Shown here one piece after another: positions 34,192-43,397 of a stretch of 64,000 nt of DNA. This DNA comes from Oceanicoccus sagamiensis (GTDB lineage Bacteria > Pseudomonadota > Gammaproteobacteria > Pseudomonadales > Dasaniaceae), in the NCBI RefSeq assembly GCF_002117105.1, contig NZ_CP019343.1:1488001-1552000 (forward strand). Reading direction: 5' to 3'. The stretch's first letter is position 1; the number at the start of each line of letters is the position of its first letter. The translations under genes and the position numbers were made by a program. The notes beneath the pieces were generated by a model. That model was not told the origin of the DNA and did not search any database. It saw only the letters and a list, made by a program, of their open reading frames with translations.

Positions 34192-35108
34192 GGATGCATC
34201 TTCCGCAGGGTTTGTTCCAATGTGTTGGGCGGCTGCCACCCCAAGGTAGTCACCGTATGGCTAATATCCACTTCAAGATTGCCTAGCAGCCGTTGGGCCA
34301 AGGCTTGCTTGCCCAGCAGAGTAAGCAATGCAGATAATAACGACACCGGAAAGGGCCACAGCAAGCTGGCTGCCCCCTGCACTCGGCTAATCGTTGCTAG
34401 TAAGGTGGCCAGAGAATAAGGCTTGCCATCGGAAACCAGAAATACCGTATTAGCGGTTATTGGGTGGCTAATACACAAGCTCAGTAAGTCACATAGATTA
34501 TCCACCGAAACCATATCCCGGCGGTTATTGACCAAAGCAAAGGGCAGCGGCAAACGGGCAAGCCCCATTAAGCGCTGAAAATTCGCGCTAACTCCCGGGC
34601 CATAGACCAGCGGGGGACGAATAACCACCAACTCCATTTCTGCTTCAGCACAGCGGGCCTGTAAACCCTGCTCGGCCTGCCATTTTGACAGCGCATAGGC
34701 ATCACCGGGCTTGGCCTGGTCGGTGTTGGCAAAGCGCTGGCCGGGCACGGTATTCTCACCATTGACCTTGATAGTACTGAGAAAAACAAAGCGTTTGACG
34801 CCCTGTCGTATAGCTTCTTCAGCCAGGCTCAAGGTTGCGTCTTTATTGATACGTTGATACTGCTCCAGGTCTGCAGCCCCTTCAGGGTCCATGCTATGCA
34901 CTCTGGCTGCCAGGTGAATAACGACATCGACACCTTTTAGCAACCTGGCCCACTGGTCGCAGTGCTCGATATCCCCAATGGCTACCGCCCCTGATGCCTG
35001 CCCTTGATTATCACGGCTCAAGGCTAGTACATCGTGACCCGCATCGACCAGTAAAGGGCATAGTTGCCTGCCGACAAAGCCATTGGCTCCAGTGATCGCA
35101 ATCTTCAT
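34188..35108 (-). CDS. NAD-dependent epimerase/dehydratase family (WbpV/WreQ-like 4-ketoreductase)
   Basis: The 306-residue extended short-chain dehydrogenase has MKIAITGANGFVGRQLCPLL at the start, VVIHLAARVHSMDPEG, the FLSTIKVNGE serine region and YALSKWQAEQ with the catalytic YxxxK. Its wording is near WbpV / WreQ, which reduce the 4-keto product of WbpM-type dehydratases. The order epimerase - sugar transferase - dehydratase on one strand recalls wbpV-wbpL-wbpM and wreQ-wreU-wreV sets. It overlaps the sugar transferase by 4 bp. The product (QuiNAc or FucNAc) cannot be settled from sequence. Confidence 0.85.
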   Translation of the reverse strand: MKIAITGANGFVGRQLCPLLVDAGHDVLALSRDNQGQASGAVAIGDIEHCDQWARLLKGVDVVIHLAARVHSMDPEGAADLEQYQRINKDATLSLAEEAIRQGVKRFVFLSTIKVNGENTVPGQRFANTDQAKPGDAYALSKWQAEQGLQARCAEAEMELVVIRPPLVYGPGVSANFQRLMGLARLPLPFALVNNRRDMVSVDNLCDLLSLCISHPITANTVFLVSDGKPYSLATLLATISRVQGAASLLWPFPVSLLSALLTLLGKQALAQRLLGNLEVDISHTVTTLGWQPPNTLEQTLRKMHP

Positions 35109-35133
35109 ATGTTTTTATTGGTCCTGATGTCGA

Positions 35134-36258
35134 CTACGAAGCCTGTGTCTCAGCCACAACGTCTTGATATAACTTTAGATACTGCTCGCCAATAATTTGG
35201 CCGGTAAAATACTCCCGGTAACGGTTGCGGGCATTCTCGCCCATAGCATCCGCTTCTTCGGGGTTGTTATACAGAAAGTCCATCGCTTCACGTAGCTCTT
35301 TAACCGACCCCGGTGAGGTGACCAAACCCGTCTCTCCATCAATATTGACATGGCTGGTACCCGTACCCACCTCGGTTGAAATCAGCGGCTTGCCCATCAT
35401 CGCACCTTCTACCAGCGTCATCCCAAAAGCTTCAGAACGCAAATAGGAGGGGAACACAACACCCTTGGATAGCTTAAGCAAGGCGACCTTTTCCTGATCC
35501 GTGATATATCCGGGGAAGACAACATTCTCCAAATCCAATTGCGCCGCCTGCTCTTTTAGCTCCTCTTCAACCGGCCCGGAACCCGCGATCACCGCTTGAT
35601 AATTAGCCCCCTTTAAAGCATCTAATAAGACATGCAAGCCTTTGTAGTAACGAAAGACCCCAACAAACAAAAAGAAGTTTTCACCATAGCGTTGCCGCAC
35701 AGTATCTATGGTGGCTTCATCGACCTCTGGATAAGAGCCCTGGTTGATACCTAATGGGATAACATCGACTTTTTCAGAATGCTCCCCCAGTACCGGGCTG
35801 GAGGCAAAGTAATTACGGGAGGTCGCCACAATCCTTGCTGCATTACCTAAAAAATGATTCATCAACGGCTGATACAGCTTACCTAACGCTTTCTGCCTAA
35901 CGATATCGGAATGGTAGGTGACGATATAGGGCTTGTTACCCCCCGCTACCAATTCCAACATATCCGCAAAAGGCCAGGGGAAGTGGTAATGAACCACATC
36001 GCACCAATCCAGTAGCTCTTTATACAGCGGTAAAATAGAGAACCCCATATCGCAGGATTTAATACTCAAATGTAGCGGCGATCGATAAACCGTCGCCTCA
36101 GGGCGCTCAACCGTAGAGATGCCGGCTTTGCGCTTTAAGGTCAACACCCTGTTCTCAATGCCGAGAGGCCCGGTACTCAAGCAGATTTGGCGAATCGCTT
36201 CTTCCAGGCCGCCCTGGCTATCGGGAAAATAGGTACGGTAAAAATGTAATATCTTCAT
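35134..36258 (-). CDS. GT4-family glycosyltransferase
   Basis: The ATG at 36258 (MKILHFYRTYFPDSQGGLEE) is the natural GT4 start; an in-frame GTG-type start three codons earlier overlaps the upstream gene. About 374 residues. The N-terminal half has the Gly-rich acceptor loop (SQGGLEEAI) and YHFPWPFADML. The C-terminal half has VIPLGINQGSYP, FFLFVGVFRYYKGLHVLLDAL, and PSYLRSEAFGMTLVEGAMMG with the paired Glu residues. It is a retaining GT-B enzyme in glycan assembly, with unknown donor. It is packed between the epimerase gene and a GT2 gene. Confidence 0.9.
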   Translation of the reverse strand: MKILHFYRTYFPDSQGGLEEAIRQICLSTGPLGIENRVLTLKRKAGISTVERPEATVYRSPLHLSIKSCDMGFSILPLYKELLDWCDVVHYHFPWPFADMLELVAGGNKPYIVTYHSDIVRQKALGKLYQPLMNHFLGNAARIVATSRNYFASSPVLGEHSEKVDVIPLGINQGSYPEVDEATIDTVRQRYGENFFLFVGVFRYYKGLHVLLDALKGANYQAVIAGSGPVEEELKEQAAQLDLENVVFPGYITDQEKVALLKLSKGVVFPSYLRSEAFGMTLVEGAMMGKPLISTEVGTGTSHVNIDGETGLVTSPGSVKELREAMDFLYNNPEEADAMGENARNRYREYFTGQIIGEQYLKLYQDVVAETQAS

Positions 36259-36260
36259 AC

Positions 36261-37085
36261 TCACCAAAGCCGCCAGCCATAGCGCTGGAAAAACTTCACC
36301 GCTGAAACAATAAAGAACAGATGGTGCTGTAGTGTTTTACGGCCTACATCACCTCCTGCATGGCTTATTTTTACTGAGGGCACATAGGCAAGCTTGCCTA
36401 ATTGCCGTGCCCGAATGGACAAATCATAGTCCTCAAAATATAAGAAAAACGATTCATCAAAACCCCCTAATTGCTTTAACAAGTCGGTAGGGAGAAAGAG
36501 AAAGCAGCCTCCTGCCAGCTCAATAGAAGTGTCTGCGGCATCTTGCAGATGGGGGCATTCATAGCGGGCCAGACGTTTGGCAAAGAAGCGATTTAAGGAA
36601 GGCCGGCCGACATAACGCAGTGCTAATGTGAAACAGTCAGGGTAAACCTTGATAACATGGCAGCTCTTTCTATGGTGAACCACCTTCGGCGATAACATCA
36701 CCACATTGCTATGTTGCTGAAGATACTCTAAAGCCCGCCATAGCGCGTCTGGCTCCATCGCAACATCAGGGTTAATAATAAGATGGTAGTCTGACGCCAA
36801 CTGATCAATCATCAAATTATTCCCACCGCTATAACCCAAATTGGCCGGGGCTTTAATCAAGGTCAACTCAAAGGAGCCGGTCTCACCAAAAGCTGAGCAC
36901 AGAAGCTCCAGGTCCTTGAAATAAACCTCATCATCGCTGTTATCGACAATATAGTAGTGGACGGCATAGCCGGTTTTTTGGTGCAGTTGAGCGGCGGCCA
37001 CTTCCATGGAGACGAGTAGGATCCTGAGTAGTTCTAACTCTGAGAAGTAGGTGACTGTTGTGGCTGAGATAGCACGTTCTGTCAT
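36261..37085 (-). CDS. GT2-family glycosyltransferase
   Basis: The 274-residue GT-A protein starts ATTVTYFSELELLRILL and has VDNSDDEVYF, NLGYSGGNNLMIDQL, LIINPDVAMEPDALW with the DxD-like NPD motif, ELAGGCFLFLPTDLL and GGFDESFFLYFEDYDL. This pattern is that of rhamnosyltransferase-like GT2 enzymes. The C-terminal RKTLQHHLFFIVSAVKFFQR may be an amphipathic membrane contact. It lies 2 bp from the preceding GT4 gene and 10 bp from the next GT2 gene, consistent with one transcript. Confidence 0.9.
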   Translation of the reverse strand: MTERAISATTVTYFSELELLRILLVSMEVAAAQLHQKTGYAVHYYIVDNSDDEVYFKDLELLCSAFGETGSFELTLIKAPANLGYSGGNNLMIDQLASDYHLIINPDVAMEPDALWRALEYLQQHSNVVMLSPKVVHHRKSCHVIKVYPDCFTLALRYVGRPSLNRFFAKRLARYECPHLQDAADTSIELAGGCFLFLPTDLLKQLGGFDESFFLYFEDYDLSIRARQLGKLAYVPSVKISHAGGDVGRKTLQHHLFFIVSAVKFFQRYGWRLW

Positions 37086-37095
37086 TGGCTTATCT

Positions 37096-38052
37096 TTACC
37101 GAAAAATGCGATAGTTATATAAGGTCAATAGTCGCCATAGGCTGATTCGCCTCATTTTCTGTATACTTTTACGCTGGGCCCAGACCCTCGGCAGGTCTTT
37201 GAAGGCATCTCTCTTTGCCCTCAAGTAGACGCGCCATTGCCCTCGGACTACAAACACTGGTAACAGCGTTAAAGTCATTATCAAATGAAAGGGCAGCATA
37301 AACAATAATAATATTAGCGGCGTATTCTTAAACAAGGTCCAAACCAGGTTGCGGTGACCATGATAAACCGCAAAACCCGGGTATTTATTGCTAATCGCCG
37401 AGCCTATATGCTCGACAACCGCTCCAGGGATATACATACATTGCTTACCGGCCAACTGCAGGCGATAACCAAGGTCAATATCCTCTACATAGCAGAAGAA
37501 GCTCTCGTCAAAACCCCCAACCTCTTCAAAGACTTTACGGCGATAAACAGCAGCACCGGCACAGGGAGAGAAGACACCATGTTCAACCATTTGTTTGGCT
37601 TGCAAAACCTTCCCATATTGGTTTCGCCACACCAGACCAGAGATATGATAGCTATCACCAGCGCCATCCAAAACATTGGATGCTTTCATCATCCGGCAGG
37701 CAAAACTATCAAATAAGGGGTACTTTTGAGCAGAGGAAAGTAATGCAGCAAGACACCCCTCCTGAACAAAGGCATCAGGGTTGAGGGTCATCACCAAATC
37801 TACATTCTGGAGGTGGCTGAGAGCAATATTGTTAGCTGCCGCGAAACCCATGTTTTCATCGACAGCAACAATATACACATTGTCATACTCGGGCAGCAGC
37901 GCAAGTGATCCGTCTTCGCTTGCATTATCAACAATAATGACTTTATCCGGAACAGGGTTTTGCCGTAATAGCCGCTCAACACACTCAGCCAGCAGCTCAC
38001 CACTATTATAATTAACAATGATGACCCCAAAAGCCAATATTTCATTATTCAA
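37096..38052 (-). CDS. GT2-family glycosyltransferase
   Basis: The 318-residue protein starts at a TTG (38052; no in-frame ATG is near) and has FGVIIVNYNSGELLAECVERL, IIVDNASEDGSL, NMGFAAANNIALSHL, VMTLNPDAFVQEGCL and GGFDESFFCYVEDIDLGYRL, the classic rhamnosyltransferase-like GT2 set. The C-terminus holds two hydrophobic segments (NTPLILLLFMLPFHLIMTL) for membrane contact. It is the first gene of the tight run 35-38 kb on this strand, with about 230 bp upstream before the sulfatase-like gene, room for a promoter. Confidence 0.9.
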   Translation of the reverse strand: MNNEILAFGVIIVNYNSGELLAECVERLLRQNPVPDKVIIVDNASEDGSLALLPEYDNVYIVAVDENMGFAAANNIALSHLQNVDLVMTLNPDAFVQEGCLAALLSSAQKYPLFDSFACRMMKASNVLDGAGDSYHISGLVWRNQYGKVLQAKQMVEHGVFSPCAGAAVYRRKVFEEVGGFDESFFCYVEDIDLGYRLQLAGKQCMYIPGAVVEHIGSAISNKYPGFAVYHGHRNLVWTLFKNTPLILLLFMLPFHLIMTLTLLPVFVVRGQWRVYLRAKRDAFKDLPRVWAQRKSIQKMRRISLWRLLTLYNYRIFR

Positions 38053-38279
38053 TTTACTGTTAACCTATTTGACGAACTGTGCCCACACTACTACTGAAAT
38101 ATTGGCCAAAAAACCGCGCTATCATCAAGCCACAAGCCACCCCAAAAACCGTGATCATAATACCGCAGATGACGTCTAAAATCGCCCATGAATTCAAAGC
38201 GCCCCATGCAGAGACCTAATGGACGCTTTGCTATGGTGGAATCACTAGCATTTATTGATTGAAATTCTAATAAGTAGAA

Positions 38280-40790
38280 TCAATAGAAACCTTGCTGCAT
38301 CACACCAAATTCGTCCACATCTGGAAGTTCTTTATCCGATAATTTTTGCTCTATATCCAAACTTATATTGTTAAACTTATGCAATGATAACGGGCCGTAT
38401 TTACCTTCTTTTGATACCCATAGGATTTCAAACTCTTTTCCTGCCACTAAATGCGAAGGGATACTAAACCCATAACCAGCATACCGTAAACCATCTTTTT
38501 TATAATGCTTGGCTAAACCGCTTCTCTCCCCATCAACCTGTGAGCCAAAAAACAGTTTCTTGCCGACTCTGTAAAGTACATAATCCGCAGTCTCACCACT
38601 GACAATATCTGCAGCCCAGCCCCAGACTACAAGGGAACCCTTTTCTTCATCATAGGAGACATGATCTACTCGGCCATCCAGCATCTCTCTAGACTCCCTT
38701 AATACGCTGCCATCTTTCAAAAAAATTGATCGCTGAACTCTGGCCGCCTCTTCTGTAGTTCGACTATCAAAGACCATTTGCAACGGACTTTTCTCATTGA
38801 TAATTTCGAGTACTTTTAGTGTGTTATTTCCATCGATAAAGCAGTTCTCCTGGGTCAAAAAACTGAAATTGGCCACCTCACCAAGCTTTAGTTTTACACG
38901 AGAAACTGCACACACAATATCATTAACCGCCAGGGCAAGAAAAAGCCTTCGATCTTGTTCCACTAAAACCTGGCCTTCAATTTTAGCAGGAATAAAATCG
39001 GAGCTTTTATCAACACGGTTAAAATCAGGTAAATTTGAAATGACTACTTTACCGGTTAAATCGCTGTCCTTTTCTGAGCCGGTCAACTTTTTCCCTATCA
39101 CATCAAACCTATCGCCAACTTTAAATATGTTGCCAATATCGCCTTCACCAAATAGAGCTATTTTTTTCTTTAATGGCAAGCTATCCACAAATGGAAACAT
39201 ATTATTTTCAGCTTTAGCTTTTAACGGTCTAAGCAATGAGACGCCCTGCACATCAAAAGGAATCTCTTTACCAACAACATCAGCAATAGTGGGCAAAATA
39301 TCTAATGTGCTGGCCTCGCGATATGATATTTCACCTTTGTTGCTATGGGGGTACTTTATTATCAAAGGTACTGACAGGAAATTTTCTTTAGCAACGGGAG
39401 AGTTCAAACTTTCATAAACTTTGCGTGATAAGCGGCGATATCCCCCTGGACTAAAGCCGACACCGTGATCACTCGTCAATATAATCAAGGAATTCTCATA
39501 TAGGCCTTCTTCCTTCAGCGTACTGACGATTTCTCCAAAGAGTGTATCGACAAAGACCGTCTGCAATAGATGTTGTTGGTAACCTTGTGTTACTTGCCAG
39601 CTATCACCAGTCCACTTTTCATTAATCAAGCCCTCAATTTTGAATTTTTTTGTATGCTGCTTGCCTGAAGGTAATAAAACCCATGGGTAATGAGGCAGCA
39701 ATAAGTGGGAATAAAAGAACGGCGTTGCTACGCCCTTTCGCGATCGCACTTTTTCAATAAAATCGCCATGTTTGTTGAGACGCTGACCTATTACGTCTCT
39801 GCCATCCAAGGTCATAAAAGCACCAAAATCGTTTAGTTGGTGATTGATCGATGGCAGCTTGGCTTTTATTCTCTCAGGCAGAACCAGGTGCAAATAGGTC
39901 AAGCCAAAATCAAAAGCCACGCCCTTGATCTTTCTGTTAAATGGCACAAGATCATCTTGGCAGTCACTCTCAGGGCACAACTGAGTCCCCGTCTCACTCA
40001 CATACAACTCAAAATCCGCAGACAATAAAGTAAATAGATTGTCGGGGTAGTTAGCAATATTCGGCAAAGTCAGTTCATGTTTTAGGGTGCTTGATAACAG
40101 CGCCGGAACCGACTCCGTTGTATGCACTCCAGCCGATTGCGCATTGATATACCAAACACCATCTTTAGCAAAACGCCCAATATTGGGATAACGGACCTTG
40201 TCCAGCCTCCCTTTACCGTCTAATAAACTAATCAGGGAAAGTTCATCGAGAACGATGAGTACAACCGGGGGGTGATTTGACGGCCCCTTTAACTCGCTGA
40301 CAACAGATTTGGCATCATTAGTAGACTTAAAGAAATCGCCCATATAAAGACTGACAAAGAACATCGCCGGAAACAATATGGATAAAAGCCCTGCATAGGT
40401 TAAAAATTGCTTGAAAACCGTTTTTTTCACATAGAAAAAAACAGTAATAGCAGAAAAAGCAAGGCAACATAAAATCTTTAATTCAAGCGCCAATACATCT
40501 GCATTTGGTAAGGAAACAAGAAAAATCAAGCACGAAAAAACAAACACTAAAACGAACTCTATAAAACCGCCAAAGCCTTTATTCAACTTTTTAGTTAAGC
40601 ATAATAGAGCCACAAAAAACGCAGGGACAATAAAATATGAAACAAAAACAAGCGCAAAAATTTCATAACCCGACAAACGCCACGCCACAAAGAACTCAAT
40701 ACTTCTAGAGAAAACATCCAATAGCGGCTGCCATATAGAAAAGCCAATCAGGGCAGCAAACATCCAATAGTCATTAAATAGGCTTTTCAT
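38280..40790 (-). CDS. membrane-bound sulfatase/LtaS-like (alkaline phosphatase superfamily) protein, paralog 1
   Basis: The ATG at 40790 (MKSLFNDYWMFAALIG) gives about 836 residues; nine upstream codons are in frame and neither start has a strong ribosome site. There are five N-terminal membrane helices, then a periplasmic alkaline-phosphatase-type domain: VVLIVLDELSLISLLDGKG, GVHTTESVPALLSST with a Thr in the nucleophile region, YSHLLLPHYPWVLLPSG, LIILTSDHGVGFSPGGY. The sulfatase Cys/Ser formylglycine motif is absent, so phosphotransferase chemistry like LtaS or EptA is more likely than sulfate hydrolysis. A C-terminal domain has VVWGWAADIVSGETADYVLY. A longer paralog lies at 59424. It follows the phosphonate operon on the same strand after about 270 bp. 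Confidence 0.7.
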   Translation of the reverse strand: MKSLFNDYWMFAALIGFSIWQPLLDVFSRSIEFFVAWRLSGYEIFALVFVSYFIVPAFFVALLCLTKKLNKGFGGFIEFVLVFVFSCLIFLVSLPNADVLALELKILCCLAFSAITVFFYVKKTVFKQFLTYAGLLSILFPAMFFVSLYMGDFFKSTNDAKSVVSELKGPSNHPPVVLIVLDELSLISLLDGKGRLDKVRYPNIGRFAKDGVWYINAQSAGVHTTESVPALLSSTLKHELTLPNIANYPDNLFTLLSADFELYVSETGTQLCPESDCQDDLVPFNRKIKGVAFDFGLTYLHLVLPERIKAKLPSINHQLNDFGAFMTLDGRDVIGQRLNKHGDFIEKVRSRKGVATPFFYSHLLLPHYPWVLLPSGKQHTKKFKIEGLINEKWTGDSWQVTQGYQQHLLQTVFVDTLFGEIVSTLKEEGLYENSLIILTSDHGVGFSPGGYRRLSRKVYESLNSPVAKENFLSVPLIIKYPHSNKGEISYREASTLDILPTIADVVGKEIPFDVQGVSLLRPLKAKAENNMFPFVDSLPLKKKIALFGEGDIGNIFKVGDRFDVIGKKLTGSEKDSDLTGKVVISNLPDFNRVDKSSDFIPAKIEGQVLVEQDRRLFLALAVNDIVCAVSRVKLKLGEVANFSFLTQENCFIDGNNTLKVLEIINEKSPLQMVFDSRTTEEAARVQRSIFLKDGSVLRESREMLDGRVDHVSYDEEKGSLVVWGWAADIVSGETADYVLYRVGKKLFFGSQVDGERSGLAKHYKKDGLRYAGYGFSIPSHLVAGKEFEILWVSKEGKYGPLSLHKFNNISLDIEQKLSDKELPDVDEFGVMQQGFY

Positions 40791-41060
40791 ATGTTTTATT
40801 TTGCAAACTGTAAACATTATTTATGTGTCGATTAGCCAATCGCCAAATCATTTGTTATTGATCAAAGTTAAAGGACGGGCGTTTTGTAATATAAATAAAG
40901 CCTTCAAAAACTAACGATGTAATAGCCTGAAATTATGGATTAATTTTCAAAAGTAAAAAACGAAAAATATCAATCACTGAAAAGCAGCCTGTAGAGTTAA
41001 GGCCCTGCCCATAAGCTGAATACTACTTACTAAAACATCATTAAAATAGTAGACTGGCCA

Positions 41061-42236
41061 CTACGATTTTAGTGTTGATGCGATTCTCATTATTTCATCA
41101 ACCGCGCCATCAATTGACCCCCCCAAATTAAAAACGCTTTCTTCTCGGGCCGCTCTTATTTGATGGGTAAATTTGGAGGTGTCTTTATAAATATCTTCTA
41201 TGACAGCAGGCAATGCCCCCAATGAATCTGGAGAGACCACTCTCCCTACTTTATTTCTAATCGACACCTCAATAGGAGTGTGAGGGATACGATCAGCTTC
41301 AGGGTTGTTGCACTTTTTAGGCAAATCGATAAATACTACCGGCCGCTCACAGGCAAATGCATATTCCATTGCTACGCCAGACCAATCACTGATCATTACA
41401 TGGCTTTCATACAGTGTTTTATTATCACGAACATCAATTTGTAATGAAAAATTTTCATTTTCACTAAAGCGTGTGTTTATAGCTTCTATTAATTGAGGGC
41501 GATGTTTTGTTGTCATTGGGTGAGGGCGAACAATAGTGTTATATCCGGCCTCTAATAGCACCTCGACTATCTCCTCACCACACCGCTCTAATATCGCATT
41601 GTCGCCCCATGATGGCGCAACAATCACTGTTTTTTTCCCGTTGTCTATTGAGTCTTGCGTTAAGCTGCGGTGCCGCTGTACGTCAGCAATGATTGCTTCC
41701 AGGCGTCGATATCCATCCGAGTAAAGGTTTTTCTTTTTTAGGCCATATTCTGTCTCGGTCGCTCTTATTTCATCGATCTGAAATGACCCAGTGCAAAAAA
41801 TAGTATCAAAATTATCAAAAGCCGCTTTGCGATAATTAGAGTGCGTACTTACCATGGCATGAAATAAGTAGAGGTAATGTACCTGGAAAATTTGGGAACG
41901 TTTTATATGAAAATTTTCGAGGTCCGGCATAGTCATAACCAAAAGACCCGCTTTTAGTGTTCTAAATACTGTCGTCCTTACAAGCCCCTCTCCAATATAA
42001 AAAACTTGCATACCCGGCAACGGACGGCTTAAAAGGGGATCGTCAGGCGCAGAGGTCAAATAGCATACCTCTTGTTTGTAACGGCTAAATAAGCCATTGA
42101 TAATTTCTTCAAAGTGTACAAATGAATGTATATCTTCTGAGTAAAAAACTATTTCTCGATTAGCTTGACTCAAGGCATTAAAAGCCTTTTGGCCTCGTCG
42201 TGCAGCTAAAAAATTTTTAACTCTTTCAAATGGCAT
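41061..42236 (-). CDS. CDP-glycerol glycerophosphotransferase (TagF)-like transferase
   Basis: The 391-residue protein resembles the TagF/TagB family (PF04464), GT-B-like enzymes that move alcohol phosphates from CDP-alcohols to glycans. It has KTVIVAPSWGDNAIL, NTIVRPHPMTTKH with the RPHP motif, VMISDWSGVAMEYAFACERP with the SDxSG motif, and VVFIDLPKK. The HxD-like residues of the family are in these motifs. It is the last gene of the phosphonate operon, 13 bp after the reductase gene. Since PEP mutase carries a cytidylyltransferase domain, the likely donor is a CMP-activated phosphonate rather than CDP-glycerol; this is inference. No CDP-glycerol synthase is visible nearby. Confidence 0.8.
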   Translation of the reverse strand: MPFERVKNFLAARRGQKAFNALSQANREIVFYSEDIHSFVHFEEIINGLFSRYKQEVCYLTSAPDDPLLSRPLPGMQVFYIGEGLVRTTVFRTLKAGLLVMTMPDLENFHIKRSQIFQVHYLYLFHAMVSTHSNYRKAAFDNFDTIFCTGSFQIDEIRATETEYGLKKKNLYSDGYRRLEAIIADVQRHRSLTQDSIDNGKKTVIVAPSWGDNAILERCGEEIVEVLLEAGYNTIVRPHPMTTKHRPQLIEAINTRFSENENFSLQIDVRDNKTLYESHVMISDWSGVAMEYAFACERPVVFIDLPKKCNNPEADRIPHTPIEVSIRNKVGRVVSPDSLGALPAVIEDIYKDTSKFTHQIRAAREESVFNLGGSIDGAVDEIMRIASTLKS

Positions 42237-42249
42237 GACAGAATCCAGC

Positions 42250-43383
42250 CTATGGCACAGTGCCCAGTAATTCTAGAAGCTGGGCCTCACTGAATTTTAC
42301 AGGGTGGTTTTTTAAACGCTCCAGATTAACTGAGGCCACTATTGACCCCAATTCAGGAGACTCGGAGACCTTAGTATTGCCCAGTTTTAAATCAAGTCCA
42401 CAATTTTTCATTAACTCGTACCAGAAGCGCTTAGCCTCAGCAGGCGATGTTACACCTAGCAAGTTAAACAGCTCTGTCATTCTTAACTGGAATTCCTCTG
42501 AAGTAAGGTGGCCGTTTATTTCTAGGGCTTTTTCCGGGGCATGGTATGCAAAAAAAGCACCCAAGGTTAAAGCCGCCGCGTGACCATGAGGAACCCCATA
42601 CAAGCTTGTAATTGTATATGAAAGGGCATGAGGGGCCGTTGTCTTACTAATATTAATCGCCTTACCAGCAAGGTGCGCAGCATATAAAACCTTCTCCCTT
42701 GATAATTGCTTAGGCGCATTAACCGATATAGGTAAATGGGTTAAAAGCAATGAAATGGCCTCAGCCGCATAGGCCCTACTCTCAGTCGTGGAACCTACAG
42801 CCCAATAGGACTCAACCGCTTGGCAAAGCGCATCAAAACCTGTGGAAGCAGTAATATAAGGGGGGAGGTTCTCCGAGTATGTAGAGTCGAGAATAACCGC
42901 TATTGGCAATAAAGATTGAGCCGCTAAGGAGTATTTTTTTCCATCAACATATATAACGGCAAAATGTGTTGCTTCACTGCCTGTACCAGCAGTTGTCGGT
43001 ACAGCAATCGAAGGCAGAGGATCAACTTCGAGCCTGGATTCTCCTGTGGCAAGCTGTAATTCCTGCCCTGGCGATGGGTAAAACGCCGCGATACACTTTG
43101 CAACGTCAATTGCACTTCCTCCACCCACTGCAATGATCAGATCAACGCCCTCTCCTCGAGCAAGCTCTACACCTGACATTACCTCTTCAAATTTTGGATT
43201 GGGGGAAAATTCGTTGTAATAGAAACAGTCATAGCCTGCCAGCACAGCATCAAACGCTTGCTGTGCACCACAGTTTTGATAGGAGGATTTACCAGTGACT
43301 AAAAGCAGCTTTTTTACATTTAAACTGCTCAAGTATTCTGAGAGTAACTGGGTCGCTCCTCGACCGATCAACTCTTTCTGCAT
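42250..43383 (-). CDS. iron-type alcohol dehydrogenase, phosphonoacetaldehyde reductase-like
   Basis: The 377-residue protein is a group III (iron-dependent) alcohol dehydrogenase: IIAVGGGSAIDVAKCIAAF at about residues 83-101, PTTAGTGSEATHFAV, STGFDALCQAVESYW and YGVPHGHAAALTLGAF with the metal-binding His residues. Placed directly after PEP mutase and phosphonopyruvate decarboxylase genes, it fits PhpC/FomC-type reductases, which turn phosphonoacetaldehyde into 2-hydroxyethylphosphonate. The substrate is inferred from context. Gaps of 14 and 13 bp to its neighbours indicate one operon. Confidence 0.85.
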   Translation of the reverse strand: MQKELIGRGATQLLSEYLSSLNVKKLLLVTGKSSYQNCGAQQAFDAVLAGYDCFYYNEFSPNPKFEEVMSGVELARGEGVDLIIAVGGGSAIDVAKCIAAFYPSPGQELQLATGESRLEVDPLPSIAVPTTAGTGSEATHFAVIYVDGKKYSLAAQSLLPIAVILDSTYSENLPPYITASTGFDALCQAVESYWAVGSTTESRAYAAEAISLLLTHLPISVNAPKQLSREKVLYAAHLAGKAINISKTTAPHALSYTITSLYGVPHGHAAALTLGAFFAYHAPEKALEINGHLTSEEFQLRMTELFNLLGVTSPAEAKRFWYELMKNCGLDLKLGNTKVSESPELGSIVASVNLERLKNHPVKFSEAQLLELLGTVP

Positions 43384-43397
43384 TTAACCGCCCCGTA

